Part shown: in pieces, positions 8,713 to 18,261 of the stretch | How positions within the stretch are numbered: position 1 is the stretch's first letter | How the letters are laid out: every line of letters starts with the position of its first letter | Assembly (NCBI RefSeq): GCF_014205845.1 | Contig: NZ_JACHCR010000016.1 | Location: forward strand, 62,001-126,000 | DNA: 64,000 nucleotides | Reading direction: 5' to 3' | From: Mucilaginibacter cryoferens | Lineage (GTDB): Bacteria > Bacteroidota > Bacteroidia > Sphingobacteriales > Sphingobacteriaceae | The notes under the pieces: model-generated | The model's database searches: none | What the model saw: only the letters and a program-made list of their open reading frames with translations | What the model was told of the DNA's origin: nothing | Program-made: the position numbers and the translations under genes

Positions 8713-9309
8713 TCAATTAAACTGCTTTATATAATCTGCCAGCGGGCCAAGATCCATTTGTTTGCGCAGCTTATCAACCAATTTGGGATACTTGAGCGGG
8801 AATGGCGCCGATTTTCCCGTTTTAAGATCCCGCTTTACCTGGGTACCGTAAATCTGTTTTTGATGTTTACCAACCAGTATCCTATCGGTAAGCAACGCGT
8901 AGTTTTCTTTACTGGCGTTGTTCTTAGCTATTTCCTTTTTCAATAACGCCAACACCCTTTCCTGAAAAGGGATATCATCATCGCAATGTTGTACAATGGC
9001 CCAAAAATCATTACTGTACTCTCCCACCTGATCGTAACCCGGGTAACCGTATTTGCTAATGATGGCTTTGGCTTTTATTTCATTAATACTATCTGCCTGT
9101 GCCCATTTACGCTGAATGGTTTCCTCATCATAGTCTGATTTTTTGTTTTGTTGTAATTTCCCCTCTTCCCTACGCCAAAATTGGTCGTCCTTAAACATCG
9201 AATCGATTTTTTGGATCAATGCGGGATTAAGTTTTTTTGTTTGAGCTTGCGCCGGCAAAACAAAGTAACAGCACAGCAAAATCAACGATATAAAATTCCT
9301 TACAATCAT
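8713..9309 (-). CDS. exported DUF6624 family protein
   Basis: The 198-residue product has a signal peptide ending near AQAQTKK (~23). The mature part has the DUF6624 pattern: a helical KAKAIISKYGYPGYDQVG segment, FWAIVQHCDDDIPFQERVLALL, YALLTDRILVGKHQKQIYGTQV, and a closing proline-rich PLKYPKLVDKLR. The family's function is unknown. It is probably periplasmic. It stands alone on the minus strand, divergent from the nuclease gene at 9452. Confidence 0.82.
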   Translation of the reverse strand: MIVRNFISLILLCCYFVLPAQAQTKKLNPALIQKIDSMFKDDQFWRREEGKLQQNKKSDYDEETIQRKWAQADSINEIKAKAIISKYGYPGYDQVGEYSNDFWAIVQHCDDDIPFQERVLALLKKEIAKNNASKENYALLTDRILVGKHQKQIYGTQVKRDLKTGKSAPFPLKYPKLVDKLRKQMDLGPLADYIKQFN

Positions 9310-9451
9310 AACTAAAGATATAGTTATTTAAATTTGTCCGCAATACCCCGCCGAAAATATTTGCACAATCAGCGCATCCGAAACTGCGAAGTCCTCTTTA
9401 AATACCGTTATTAAACAGCAAACAGAGATTAAAAATTTGCACATTTGAGCA

Positions 9452-10021
9452 ATATGCAAGAAAAAGTATACCCTGCTCCTTATCTTTCTATTTACTATTT
9501 GGGGCTGTAACCGCAAGCCAGACAACCTTTATAAAGTTGTAAAAATTAAAGATGGCGATACCATTGGCCTCCTCAGCGGCGATAACCAGGAAATGACCGT
9601 TAGGCTGGCAGAAATTGATTGCCCCGAAAAAACACAGGCATTTGGGCAGGCGGCCAAAAAATTCACTTCGGATATTTGCTTTGGTAAATATGTAAAGCTG
9701 ATAGGCAATGTGCGCGATCGTTACGGCCGCACCGTGGCATTGGTTATTTTAGAGGATGGCACCAACGTAAATTACTCGCTGGTAAAAAGTGGTTTTGCCT
9801 GGCAATACAAGCAATACTCTAAAAGTGCCGAACTGGCCGGATACGAGCAACAGGCCCGCCAAAACAGGCTTGGCCTATGGGCAGATGCCACCCCTACCCC
9901 GCCATGGGAGTACCGGCGCGAAAAGAAAGCTGGTACTTATGCCGCTAAACCCGATAGTTTGCAAAATAAATCTAAAAAACATTACCGGAAGCGTAAACCA
10001 AAGCTTGAAGAAGCATATTAA
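9452..10021 (+). CDS. thermonuclease (SNase) family lipoprotein with unclear start
   Basis: The SNase core is complete: KIKDGDTI, VRLAEIDCPEK (Arg and Glu of the active site), DRYGRTVA (second Arg), and NYSLVKSGFAWQY. The first in-frame ATG (9593) would delete the first beta strand and the export signal. Upstream, the same frame stays open to 9449 and encodes KKKYTLLLIFLFTIWGCNRK, a clear lipoprotein signal with Cys at codon 9506. No in-frame ATG, GTG or TTG precedes it; the only ATG (9454) is out of frame by one base. Either a rare start (ATA 9452) is used or there is a one-base insertion, natural or from sequencing. The product would be a membrane-anchored, calcium-type nuclease. Confidence 0.82.
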   Translation: MCKKKYTLLLIFLFTIWGCNRKPDNLYKVVKIKDGDTIGLLSGDNQEMTVRLAEIDCPEKTQAFGQAAKKFTSDICFGKYVKLIGNVRDRYGRTVALVILEDGTNVNYSLVKSGFAWQYKQYSKSAELAGYEQQARQNRLGLWADATPTPPWEYRREKKAGTYAAKPDSLQNKSKKHYRKRKPKLEEAY

Positions 10022-10058
10022 AACGCTAACTTTATAGTCTATATCATCTCATTTACTG

Positions 10059-12500
10059 ATGAAGTTTACAAAAGCGTTATTTTCTATAGTTTTTACACTC
10101 ATCCTTATCTGGATGCTGCAAACCAAATTTGGGCCCGTACCCCCGTTGGGTAAGTTTTTAAGTCCGGCTGATGGCTTTTGGCAAAATGCCGAGAGCAAGC
10201 ATATTCTTACTGCACGTACGCTAAACCTGCCCGGCCTTACCGATGAGGTTACCATTAAGTACGATGAAAATCGAATCCCGCACATATTTGCCAAAAATGA
10301 GCATGATCTTTACTATGCGCAGGGCTATGTAACGGCTACAGACCGCCTTTGGCAAATGGATATCCAAACCCGTAGTGCGGCCGGGAGGCTGGCCGAAGTT
10401 GCCGGTCCACAAGCCCTGGAGATTGACCGCTACCACCGCCGCATGGGCATGGTATACGGCGCCGAAAACACTTTAAAAGCCATGATGCGCGATAAAGAGA
10501 TACGCGAAATGGTACTGGCTTATACCGATGGCATTAATGCTTATGTTCACCAACTTGGCCCGCGCGAGTACCCGCTAGAATTTAAACTGCTGGATTATGC
10601 GCCCGAAGACTGGAAGCCTATCAATTGCGCTTTTTTGCTAAAGCTGATGTCTGAAACCCTGGCAGGAGGATCTAACGAGTTTGCCATGAGCAACATTTTG
10701 AAAAAATTTGGTGCAGCCACCACTAACGATCTGTTCCCCGATTATCCTATGCGCGAAGATCCTATTATCCCGGTTGGTACAAAATGGGATTTTAAACCGC
10801 TGCCAATCCCAAAACCATCGGCAAGCTTTCTGGCATCTATGAGCGATAGCGCCAAACGCGTAGAAAAAGAAGAAGGTATAGGTAGTAATAACTGGGCTGT
10901 AGCAGGCAGTAAAACAGCCAACGGCTACCCTATTTTAGCTAATGATCCGCATTTAAATCTTACTTATCCTTCCATTTGGTTCCAGGTGCAACTTTCTGCC
11001 CCGGGCATTAATGTTTATGGTGTAAGCCTGCCGGGCGCTCCATGTGTTATATTGGGCTTCAACAACAACATTAGCTGGGGAATTACCAATGTGGATGCCG
11101 ATGTATTAGATTGGTACCAGATTAAATTTAAAAACAATAAAAAAACCGAGTATTGGTACAACAATAAATGGAACAAAACCGGCCGCCGGGTAGAGGTTAT
11201 CAATATACGTGGCGAAAAACCGTTAGTTGATACCGTGATCTATACCCACCACGGACCGGTAGTTTATGAGAGTAAAAGCAAAACGACAAAAAACACCCCA
11301 CGTTTTGTTCCTGTTGGCGATGCCCTTAGATGGATAGCACACGATGAATCTAACGAGTTCAGAACCTTTTATATCCTCAACAGGGGTAAGGGTTATGATG
11401 ATTACAGGAAGGCACTCACTTACTTTAGCGCCCCGGCATCAAACTTTGTATTTGCCAGCAGGGATAAAGATATTGCGATAACACCTAACGGTAAATTCCC
11501 GCTGAAGTTTAAAGATCAGGGTAAATTTATTTTAGATGGCAGCGACCCGGCAAACGACTGGCATGGCTGGATTCCGTTCGATCAAAATCCTACCGTTAAA
11601 AATCCATCGAGAGGATTTGTGAGTTCGGCCAATCAATCATCAACAGATCAAACCTATCCATATTATATCAACTGGCAATTTGCACCCTACCAACGTGGTA
11701 AACGTATTAACGACAGGCTGAGCGTTATGCAAAAAGCCACGGTTGACAGCATGCGTTTATTACAAACCGATGTTTACAGCATCCGCGCGCAGGATATTAT
11801 GCCCGTAATGTTAAAATATCTTGATGCCTCCAAGTTGGATCAAAATCAGCTTGAGGCCCTCCATATTGTAAAAACATGGGATAAAAACTTCTCGGTAAAT
11901 GCTATAGGTGCAACCATATTTAGCGCGTGGTGGCTTAAGGTTTATGATATGATATGGGCCGATGATTTCGACAATAAAAAGCTACAGCACAATTATCCTT
12001 CGATGGATAGAACCGAGAAACTGATACTACAGGAGCCAAATTCTAAATGGTTTGATGATAGCCGCAGCCAGGTTAAGGAAACCTGTGCAGAGATCATTAA
12101 CAGCGCCTTTATTAACGTTGTTGACGACCTGACACATAAATACGGGCAGCCCGGCAAAAGCTGGCAATGGGGCTCGGTTAAAAAAATGGAGATTGCCCAC
12201 CTCACCAACCAGGAGGCATTAAGCTCTGGCAACTTTGAATCGCCCGGAACGGGTTCAACTATTGACGCGCTCACCGGCGGTCATGGCCCGTCATGGCGTA
12301 TGGTGGTGCAAATGGGGCCAACGGTAAAAGGTTATGGTATTTTCCCCGGTGGCGAAAGCGGTAACCCGGGCAGCTTTTTTTATGACGACATGCTAAAAAC
12401 CTGGCAAAACGGCCAACTTAAAGAGTTGTTGTTTATGCAATCGCCAACCGAAACATCCAACCGAATTAAAACAACTGTAACCATCAGCAATAAAAAATAA
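10059..12500 (+). CDS. penicillin acylase family protein (Ntn hydrolase)
   Basis: The 813-residue precursor has an N-terminal membrane segment or signal (~5-22), an alpha chain starting near VTIKYDENRIPHIFAKNEHDLYYAQGYVTA, a linker, and the nucleophile Ser276 in GIGSNNWAV, where autocleavage is expected. GYPILANDPHL and SIWFQVQL follow as in the family. This enzyme group cleaves amide bonds of beta-lactams or N-acyl homoserine lactones; the substrate cannot be read from sequence. It is probably periplasmic. A small membrane-protein gene follows after 6 bases and is likely cotranscribed. Confidence 0.92.
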   Translation: MKFTKALFSIVFTLILIWMLQTKFGPVPPLGKFLSPADGFWQNAESKHILTARTLNLPGLTDEVTIKYDENRIPHIFAKNEHDLYYAQGYVTATDRLWQMDIQTRSAAGRLAEVAGPQALEIDRYHRRMGMVYGAENTLKAMMRDKEIREMVLAYTDGINAYVHQLGPREYPLEFKLLDYAPEDWKPINCAFLLKLMSETLAGGSNEFAMSNILKKFGAATTNDLFPDYPMREDPIIPVGTKWDFKPLPIPKPSASFLASMSDSAKRVEKEEGIGSNNWAVAGSKTANGYPILANDPHLNLTYPSIWFQVQLSAPGINVYGVSLPGAPCVILGFNNNISWGITNVDADVLDWYQIKFKNNKKTEYWYNNKWNKTGRRVEVINIRGEKPLVDTVIYTHHGPVVYESKSKTTKNTPRFVPVGDALRWIAHDESNEFRTFYILNRGKGYDDYRKALTYFSAPASNFVFASRDKDIAITPNGKFPLKFKDQGKFILDGSDPANDWHGWIPFDQNPTVKNPSRGFVSSANQSSTDQTYPYYINWQFAPYQRGKRINDRLSVMQKATVDSMRLLQTDVYSIRAQDIMPVMLKYLDASKLDQNQLEALHIVKTWDKNFSVNAIGATIFSAWWLKVYDMIWADDFDNKKLQHNYPSMDRTEKLILQEPNSKWFDDSRSQVKETCAEIINSAFINVVDDLTHKYGQPGKSWQWGSVKKMEIAHLTNQEALSSGNFESPGTGSTIDALTGGHGPSWRMVVQMGPTVKGYGIFPGGESGNPGSFFYDDMLKTWQNGQLKELLFMQSPTETSNRIKTTVTISNKK

Positions 12501-12506
12501 ACACTT

Positions 12507-12857
12507 ATGCTATTTCTCATTATACTGATATTATCCTTCGCAAGTGGTTTCTTTTTACCCTGGTGGGTTGTGGCCATAGCCGCATTTTTAGCTGCATTGT
12601 TTATCGGCAAAACATCCCGGCAGGCATTTATTTCGGGCTTTGGCGCGGTGTTTATAGTATGGATAGTGCTGGCCTTGTTTAAAAGCATCCCCAATGATCA
12701 TATACTGGCCAACAGAATAGCCCAACTTTTCCACCTCCCGTCATGGCAATATATTTTGGTAATAACAGGCATAGTTGGGGGTTTAGTTGGCGGGTTTTCG
12801 GCTTTATCGGGGCTATTATTGAAAAAGGCTTTTGAGAAAGAAGAGGGGCAATCTTAA
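12507..12857 (+). CDS. small integral membrane protein, unknown function
   Basis: The 116-residue product has about four hydrophobic segments (2-20, 22-40, 48-66, 82-108) and a charged tail KKAFEKEEGQS. It begins 6 bases after the penicillin-acylase stop, so translation is probably linked. I do not recognise the family. It is conserved in form with small Bacteroidota membrane proteins found next to hydrolases, but nothing more specific can be said. Confidence 0.72.
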   Translation: MLFLIILILSFASGFFLPWWVVAIAAFLAALFIGKTSRQAFISGFGAVFIVWIVLALFKSIPNDHILANRIAQLFHLPSWQYILVITGIVGGLVGGFSALSGLLLKKAFEKEEGQS

Positions 12858-12865
12858 TTCAATCG

Positions 12866-13570
12866 TCACTCAAACGCGTAGTCTTTCCCTCTTATAAAAT
12901 AATTTACCGGGAGATGAGTTTTTTCAAACTTTTCATAACCCGGTTTCATTGTCTTCCAAAAAGTCAAATAAGGTTGATGGCTGTAAAACTCCATGTGAGC
13001 ATCATCCATGCGAAAAGGGAAAATATCCAGGTTTATCTTTTGCTGCCCGGCTTCAAATGCCTTATAAACCAGGGTATAAATTTCCTCGATGCGCGGATCT
13101 GTCATAGCGTAACAACCAACAGAGGCGCAATGGCCGTGAACCATAATGGCATCGCCGGTATAGCCTTTTAGTTGCTCCAGCTTATTGGGGTAGCCTACAT
13201 TAATGGCCAGGTAGTAGTTACTTACCGGGTTTAGCTGTTTAGGTTCTATAGTGTAAAAACCTTCGGGGCTTTTATTATCACCAAGTTTGGTTTTAGTACC
13301 CAAATTACCCGAGTAATAGCAGATCTCATAAGTTTTAAACAACTTATATTTGCCGCCGGCTTTTTTCCAAACCTCCAGCGCATCCTGATCTTTAAAAATG
13401 CGCATGTAAACCGGGGCATTTTCATCGAGCCCTTTATCTCTTAATTCTTTCTGCAACCGTGGCCATACTAAAGCACGAACACCACTCGCCCGCTTACTAT
13501 CAGGTAATTCGGCCTTCGGATGGCCTACCATCAACAATGAAAACAGCAGTATCTGGAAAAACTGAGGCAT
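12866..13570 (-). CDS. L,D-transpeptidase-fold protein (YkuD/YafK type)
   Basis: The 234-residue product has an N-terminal signal-like stretch (~1-20). The catalytic motif is MVHGHCASVGCYAMTD, with His in HGH and nucleophile Cys153, followed by RIEEIYTLV as in the YafK/DpaA branch. YafK proteins in proteobacteria act on murein cross-links to lipoprotein; here the target is presumably peptidoglycan but is unproven. Its 3' end nearly meets the convergent membrane-protein gene (8 bases apart). Confidence 0.88.
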   Translation of the reverse strand: MPQFFQILLFSLLMVGHPKAELPDSKRASGVRALVWPRLQKELRDKGLDENAPVYMRIFKDQDALEVWKKAGGKYKLFKTYEICYYSGNLGTKTKLGDNKSPEGFYTIEPKQLNPVSNYYLAINVGYPNKLEQLKGYTGDAIMVHGHCASVGCYAMTDPRIEEIYTLVYKAFEAGQQKINLDIFPFRMDDAHMEFYSHQPYLTFWKTMKPGYEKFEKTHLPVNYFIRGKDYAFE

Positions 13571-13657
13571 AGGATAAGGTACTTATCAGCCAATAACGAA
13601 AAACTTAGTTATTGTAGTATCTTTTCTTAAAAATATCGAAATGAAGCTTGGTTTAAC

Positions 13658-14974
13658 CTATAAAGTTTTATCCCGTATCATTTGCTCTGCCACTTTAAAA
13701 CCACTGGTTAGCGCGGCCTCAACCGTGCCCATGGCGGTGCCACTATACAGGTATTCGCCGGCAAAAAAGATAGCATCCTGTATCGGCTTACACAGCACCA
13801 GGCGAGCTTCATTGGCATCTATGGTATCGTAAGCATAAGAGCCACGGGTAAATTCGTCGGCCGTCCAGTTTATTACGTGCCAGCTAACAAGCTTTTGCTT
13901 AAGTTCTTGTACATCGCGGTTAAAAATATTAGCTAACGATTGCAGGCTTTCCCTTAATATTTCAGTATCAGATGTTGCGGCCTTTTCGGCAGCCTCGGGG
14001 CCACCTATCCAACCGGTAAGTAAATGGGTATGTTGGGGGGCCTGTGTCCACCAGGTAGGGATTTCCTCATCACTAAACAGGTAGCCCATATTACAGATGG
14101 CTTTGCCCGCCAGCTTTTGCATTTGCTCATCCTCCCAAAAAGCTTCCGTAAACTGTAACAGTATTTTAATAACCGCCCCAAAACCCGAAATATTTATGGC
14201 ATTGGCATGTTCTGCAATTGGTGGCTGAAAGTTTATTGCACCCGAATCGCCTGCATTTACCTTTAAAACACCAAGCGGCAATGCTACCACCAGTTGCTTA
14301 CCTGTATAGGTACATCCCGCGTTGGTTATAATTTTTACCTGGTTTTGCTGCCATAAAATTTGCTTTGCCACAGCGTTTAAACAGATCTTACAACCGGCAG
14401 CCACAAGTTCATCGGCCAAAAACTTTACTAAACCAATATAGCCACCCTCAATACGGTATTGGGCACCCTCGTTTTCAGGCTGCCATTCCCTGCGGAGCGA
14501 GAAAGCGCTTGCCTTTTTAGGATCGGCATTATCATAACCGGCTACATATTTACGTACAAAATCCCGCAGGCGCAGGTATTTTTCGCCCTTAAACTCTTTA
14601 AGCAAAAAGCTATTGATGCTCATATCCTGCTCAAGCTCATCCAGCTTTTGCAAAAAGTAGTCCCAGTGCTCAACAAAAGTTTCATTCTCTTTAAATACCC
14701 CATCCTCGTACCGCCACATGGATGCACCCGCATGGTGATAGGCTATACCTGCCTCATCCAGCAAAGATTTGGTAAGCGGTAAATCGCCATGAATAAACTC
14801 GGCACCAAGCTCCAGTGGCTGCTGGGGCATACCATATCCGATGGTATGAATACGGCCACCTATTCGGTCGCGAGCCTCTAGTACGGCCACCTTTTTGCCG
14901 GCTTTAGCCAGTGTACGGGCAGCCATTAGTCCGGCCGCACCTGCGCCTATGATGAGTATATCGGTATTTTCCAT
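13658..14974 (-). CDS. flavin-containing amine oxidase (FAD-dependent)
   Basis: The ATG at 14974 places the Rossmann motif ILIIGAGAAGLMAARTLAKAG at residues 6-26, giving 438 residues; an upstream extension to 15067 is not family-like. VLEARDRIGGRIHT binds the FAD adenine/ribose. The end GEYLYSGTAMGTVEAALTSG is the conserved C-terminal FAD motif of the monoamine oxidase family. The substrate (polyamine, aromatic amine or amino acid) is unknown. The gene is monocistronic and no export signal is seen. Confidence 0.9.
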   Translation of the reverse strand: MENTDILIIGAGAAGLMAARTLAKAGKKVAVLEARDRIGGRIHTIGYGMPQQPLELGAEFIHGDLPLTKSLLDEAGIAYHHAGASMWRYEDGVFKENETFVEHWDYFLQKLDELEQDMSINSFLLKEFKGEKYLRLRDFVRKYVAGYDNADPKKASAFSLRREWQPENEGAQYRIEGGYIGLVKFLADELVAAGCKICLNAVAKQILWQQNQVKIITNAGCTYTGKQLVVALPLGVLKVNAGDSGAINFQPPIAEHANAINISGFGAVIKILLQFTEAFWEDEQMQKLAGKAICNMGYLFSDEEIPTWWTQAPQHTHLLTGWIGGPEAAEKAATSDTEILRESLQSLANIFNRDVQELKQKLVSWHVINWTADEFTRGSYAYDTIDANEARLVLCKPIQDAIFFAGEYLYSGTAMGTVEAALTSGFKVAEQMIRDKTL

Positions 14975-15175
14975 GTTGATATTAGCAGGAGCCAATGTAA
15001 TTATTGTAATAATACAGGAGAGCATTTGTTTGTCAAAATTTTCGGTAAAATAAGCACCTGCATTCACCGATAAAATCCTCCTGCTTACCGGGTTATTGAT
15101 CCGGGTTCGCCAATAATTGCTTGTGCTGCCTGTAATAGCGGGGTACCTTTAGGGTATAATTTAATACTTACGACG

Positions 15176-15577
15176 ATGAACAACGATATAAACACCATTA
15201 CTACCCCTAATAATAGCAAAGCTGCTGCCGGGGTAATTTTATTGGTAATTGGAGCCATTTTACTCATAGATCAACTTCAACTGCTTTTTATACCCGATTG
15301 GTTGTTTAGCTGGCCAATGTGGATGATAGCCTGGGGCGCTTACATGTGTGCCAAATACAATTTTCAGAAACCCGCGTGGATAATTGTGATACTGGTTGGT
15401 GTTGCCTGCCTTATTGACAATAACGTACCCGATGCCGACCGCATAGTATGGCCGGTAGCCATTATGGCTTTTGGTACCTGGCTGGTATTAAGACCACGCA
15501 AACATAAAGAGGAGTATATTTTTGATAAACCAAAAGAACCTTTCCATTTTGACAAGACCGCCGGGCCGGAATTATAA
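15176..15577 (+). CDS. LiaI/LiaF-like transmembrane protein (DUF5668 type), short paralogue
   Basis: The 133-residue product carries hydrophobic segments near 18-35, 40-60, 65-82 and 88-105, with the conserved LFSWPMWMIAWG and DADRIVWPVAIMAFG. It closely matches the first half of the protein at 17219 but lacks the LiaF C-terminal domain. The upstream TACCTTTA near 15144 is a near-match to the -7 consensus. Proteins with this membrane module are linked to envelope-stress two-component systems; such a system lies downstream. A terminator follows at 15605. Confidence 0.8.
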   Translation: MNNDINTITTPNNSKAAAGVILLVIGAILLIDQLQLLFIPDWLFSWPMWMIAWGAYMCAKYNFQKPAWIIVILVGVACLIDNNVPDADRIVWPVAIMAFGTWLVLRPRKHKEEYIFDKPKEPFHFDKTAGPEL

Positions 15578-15604
15578 TTTTTTGATTTAATAGTTTTGAT
15601 TTAA

Positions 15605-15636
15605 GGGAGCACCGGATTGCGGTTCTCCCTTTTTTT
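15605..15636 (+). terminator. rho-independent terminator
   Basis: GGGAG (15605-15609) pairs with CTCCC (15625-15629); an inner CCG/CGG pair extends the stem. A run of seven T residues follows. It closes the 15176 gene. Confidence 0.8.
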
Positions 15637-15846
15637 GTGGGGTGTTCGGTTTTTTGAGCGAATACGTGTTAGTGTTCGGGGGCGAACGCTTAATTTACTG
15701 ACAGATAAATACTTAAGTGTTCGGATAAAACTTAGCATGAAACCCAATATATTGCTAACGTATTGATATAAAGCAATTTAAAACAACCACTGCCGTTCGG
15801 GCATGGATATGCATCTGCTGCACGCTGCGGCAATTCTCCGCGCTAC

Positions 15847-17010
15847 CTATTGCGACAAGTAAAACCACGGAATGTGCAACAACCCGGGCTGGGCATTTAC
15901 ATTGATAGTTTTACCGGGAGATGCCTGCTGATAAAATGATTCGCCTACAGTAACTTCGGTAGGCTGTAGCAGCGGACCACATTTATCGATGGTTACATAA
16001 TGGGTGGCTCCCTTGCCAGTGGTGTACCGCCTGTCTGTTACTGTTGTTTTGTAAACCTGCGGCGCGGCATTGTCAAATTCGCAATTGATGATGATGGTGG
16101 CAGCGCAGCTATACACAAAAATGAAAAAGCCAATATGAACCCTTGTAAATTCGTTACTACGGGTTTTGATATTGGCATCATTTAGTATAAAGGCAAACAA
16201 AGAAAACAAAACTGTGCCTATGACCAATGCGGGCCAAATAACAGCGATATAGCTTAACAGATCCCAACTGAACATTGCCTTTAATGCCAATGCGCAGGCT
16301 GGTGCTATAAGCCCATAGGTTAGGTTGGGATAAACATGCCCCTCACCACTAATGGTACTGTTAAAGGTGAGGATATGGCGTTTAGCGTAAAACAAGCCAA
16401 TAACCAGCAAAGGGTAAATTAACCCGGTTAAAATAGCGCACCTGTAAGGGAACGGATAAACAACAACCCATATGGCTATCGCTATACCTGTATAATTAAC
16501 ATAGTTACATAACCTTTTTGCTACCGCTACATTTTGCTTACGCTCTTTGGGCGTGCTGCCAATAGCCTCGTCGTGCAGCATCGTATCAAGTTCGTTTTGG
16601 TACTGTTTAGCGTAAATATCTTTAAACTTACGTGCAAACTCCAACAATCCGCCATAATTATCCAGCGTGTGGCAGCTGCTGATGTATAGCCGCTTAGCCG
16701 GCGGTTTAGCCTCGAAAATGAGGTTCTGCTTTTCTATTTTATAACCTTCTATATCAGATTTAAGCAGTTGGCTACGGGTAAATGTACCCTGGTTAATGAT
16801 ATGGGTTGAGGTAATGATCACCTTTTTTCTGATACTAAAACGCAGCGAGTAAGCGGCCAATAACCAACATACCACCGCGACAGCTATATGGTGTACGCTA
16901 TCGGCAGGCTTTGCCAATACGCATAAATAAACCCCTCCGGCTGTTACTGCTATTACGAAGATGTAAGTGAAAACTTTCCAGCGCCGGCTTAAAGTATATT
17001 CTTCATTCAT
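15847..17010 (-). CDS. multi-spanning membrane protein, unknown family
   Basis: From ATG 17010 the product has 387 residues; an in-frame extension to 17064 lacks family support. Two membrane segments (~12-33, 40-58) are followed by a PH-like soluble block (KVIITSTHIINQGTF to LLEFARKFKDIY). Further membrane segments lie near 170-215 and 245-290 and one near 305-325. A C-terminal soluble domain carries TVTDRRYTTGKGATHYVTI. It sits on the opposite strand between two LiaF-like paralogues. I do not recognise the family. Confidence 0.7.
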   Translation of the reverse strand: MNEEYTLSRRWKVFTYIFVIAVTAGGVYLCVLAKPADSVHHIAVAVVCWLLAAYSLRFSIRKKVIITSTHIINQGTFTRSQLLKSDIEGYKIEKQNLIFEAKPPAKRLYISSCHTLDNYGGLLEFARKFKDIYAKQYQNELDTMLHDEAIGSTPKERKQNVAVAKRLCNYVNYTGIAIAIWVVVYPFPYRCAILTGLIYPLLVIGLFYAKRHILTFNSTISGEGHVYPNLTYGLIAPACALALKAMFSWDLLSYIAVIWPALVIGTVLFSLFAFILNDANIKTRSNEFTRVHIGFFIFVYSCAATIIINCEFDNAAPQVYKTTVTDRRYTTGKGATHYVTIDKCGPLLQPTEVTVGESFYQQASPGKTINVNAQPGLLHIPWFYLSQ

Positions 17011-17158
17011 CTGATAATTTAGATGGCTAAAATTAGGATAATTTGTTTTAACGGGTATTATCAACTATCCTCTTACATCAATAAAATATCGCCTCCCCCT
17101 TTTTCACCGACAAAACCCACCTCCTTACCGATTTCTTTAAATATATCGCCAGTATTTG

Positions 17159-17190
17159 TTTGGCACATGTATAATGTTACCTTAGTTTTG
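17159..17190 (+). promoter_or_regulatory. Bacteroidota-type promoter for the LiaF-like/LytTR operon
   Basis: TTTG (17159-17162), a 20-base spacer, and TAGTTTTG (17183-17190) match both consensus boxes exactly. The first ATG, 17219, is 28 bases further on. This is the best promoter match in the window. Confidence 0.7.
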
Positions 17191-17218
17191 GAATATGATT
17201 TAAAATGCAACAGAACAA

Positions 17219-18109
17219 ATGAACAACGATATAAATTCTCCACAAAACCCCAACAAAGGCAAAGCAATGGCCGGTATTATTTTGCTTGCCGTTGGGGCCT
17301 TGCTGCTTTTTAAGCAGCTTACTTTCTTCTTTATTCCTGGCTGGCTGTTTAGCTGGCCAATGTGGCTTATTGCCTGGGGGCTTTATTTAGGTGGCAAGCA
17401 CAACTTTAAAAATTCATCATGGGCCATATTGGTATTTTTAGGGGTCATTTTTTTGTTTAACGATAACATACCTGATGCAAGCAGGATAGTATGGCCTATG
17501 GCCATTATTGGTTTTGGTATATGGTTAATTGTAAGGCGGGGCAAAAGTCATGATCCGCTAACCGGCAAATACAGAAACAAATGGGAAAAGAACTACGCCG
17601 ACCCGAACACCTGGGACAAAGCAGAGAAACCTAAGTTCGATTTTGGTAAAATGGAAGACCCTGTTGTTGATTATACTGTAAAAGATGTGAACGATGTACC
17701 ACCTGCCCAACCTTTTGGTAACGCCGGCACACCGCCGCCAAACACGCCACCTTTTGGGCATCATAATGGCGACGATTACCTGGATACCGTTTCCATCTTC
17801 GGCGGGGTTAATAAAACTATACTGAGCAAAAATTTTAAAGGCGGCGACATTGTAAACATCTTCGGCGGGGCCGAGCTTGACTTTACCCAGGCCGATATTG
17901 ATGGCCGTGTATACCTGGATATTACCCAGATTTTCGGCGGCACCAAAATCATCGTGCCATCCAACTGGCAGGTAGTATCAGACCTGGCCGCCGTTTTCGC
18001 AAGCGTGGATGATAAACGCATCCGCAGCACAGCATCAAACGTTAACGGTAAAATACTGGTACTAAAAGGAGTATCTATTTTCGCGGGGGTTGATATAAGA
18101 AGTTATTAG
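17219..18109 (+). CDS. LiaF-like membrane protein with beta-helix C-terminal domain
   Basis: The 296-residue product repeats the membrane module of its paralogue at 15176 (LFSWPMWLIAWG, DASRIVWPMAIIGFG, residues ~15-105). A proline-rich linker (PPAQPFGNAGTPPPNTPPFG) follows, then a LiaF C-terminal domain (~180-296) with repeated turns VSIFGGVNK, VNIFGGAEL, TQIFGGTKI, AAVFASVDD and VSIFAGVDI. LiaF-type proteins restrain or sense through sensor kinases in cell-envelope stress. It heads a run of genes leading to a histidine kinase and an LytTR regulator, which supports such a role, by inference. Confidence 0.88.
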   Translation: MNNDINSPQNPNKGKAMAGIILLAVGALLLFKQLTFFFIPGWLFSWPMWLIAWGLYLGGKHNFKNSSWAILVFLGVIFLFNDNIPDASRIVWPMAIIGFGIWLIVRRGKSHDPLTGKYRNKWEKNYADPNTWDKAEKPKFDFGKMEDPVVDYTVKDVNDVPPAQPFGNAGTPPPNTPPFGHHNGDDYLDTVSIFGGVNKTILSKNFKGGDIVNIFGGAELDFTQADIDGRVYLDITQIFGGTKIIVPSNWQVVSDLAAVFASVDDKRIRSTASNVNGKILVLKGVSIFAGVDIRSY

Positions 18110-18112
18110 AGG

Positions 18113-18247
18113 CCAAAGCCCCACCTAAATCCTCCCCTAAAGGGGAGGACTTTAAAAAGTGTAGCGGTAGTATTATAACGCAAAAGAACATTTACAAACA
18201 ATGAAAATCCAAAAGTCTCCCCTACCGGGGGAGATTTAGAGGGGGCT
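18113..18247. repeat. palindromic repeat, family CCCCCTCTAAATCTCCCC, copy 2
   Basis: The outer arms are AAAGCCCCACCTAAATCCTCCCC and the complement ending GAGGGGGCT; a purine-rich AT centre lies between. It spans the full gap between the LiaF-like gene and the DUF4288 gene and stops 14 bases before the DUF4288 ATG. Confidence 0.85.
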
Positions 18248-18261
18248 TAAACAACACAATC

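Noticed and set aside
9454..9512. ATG at 9454 as start of a small separate peptide
   Set aside because: The frame stops after about 18 codons, and the overlapping frame encodes the nuclease signal peptide, so a frame problem is more likely.
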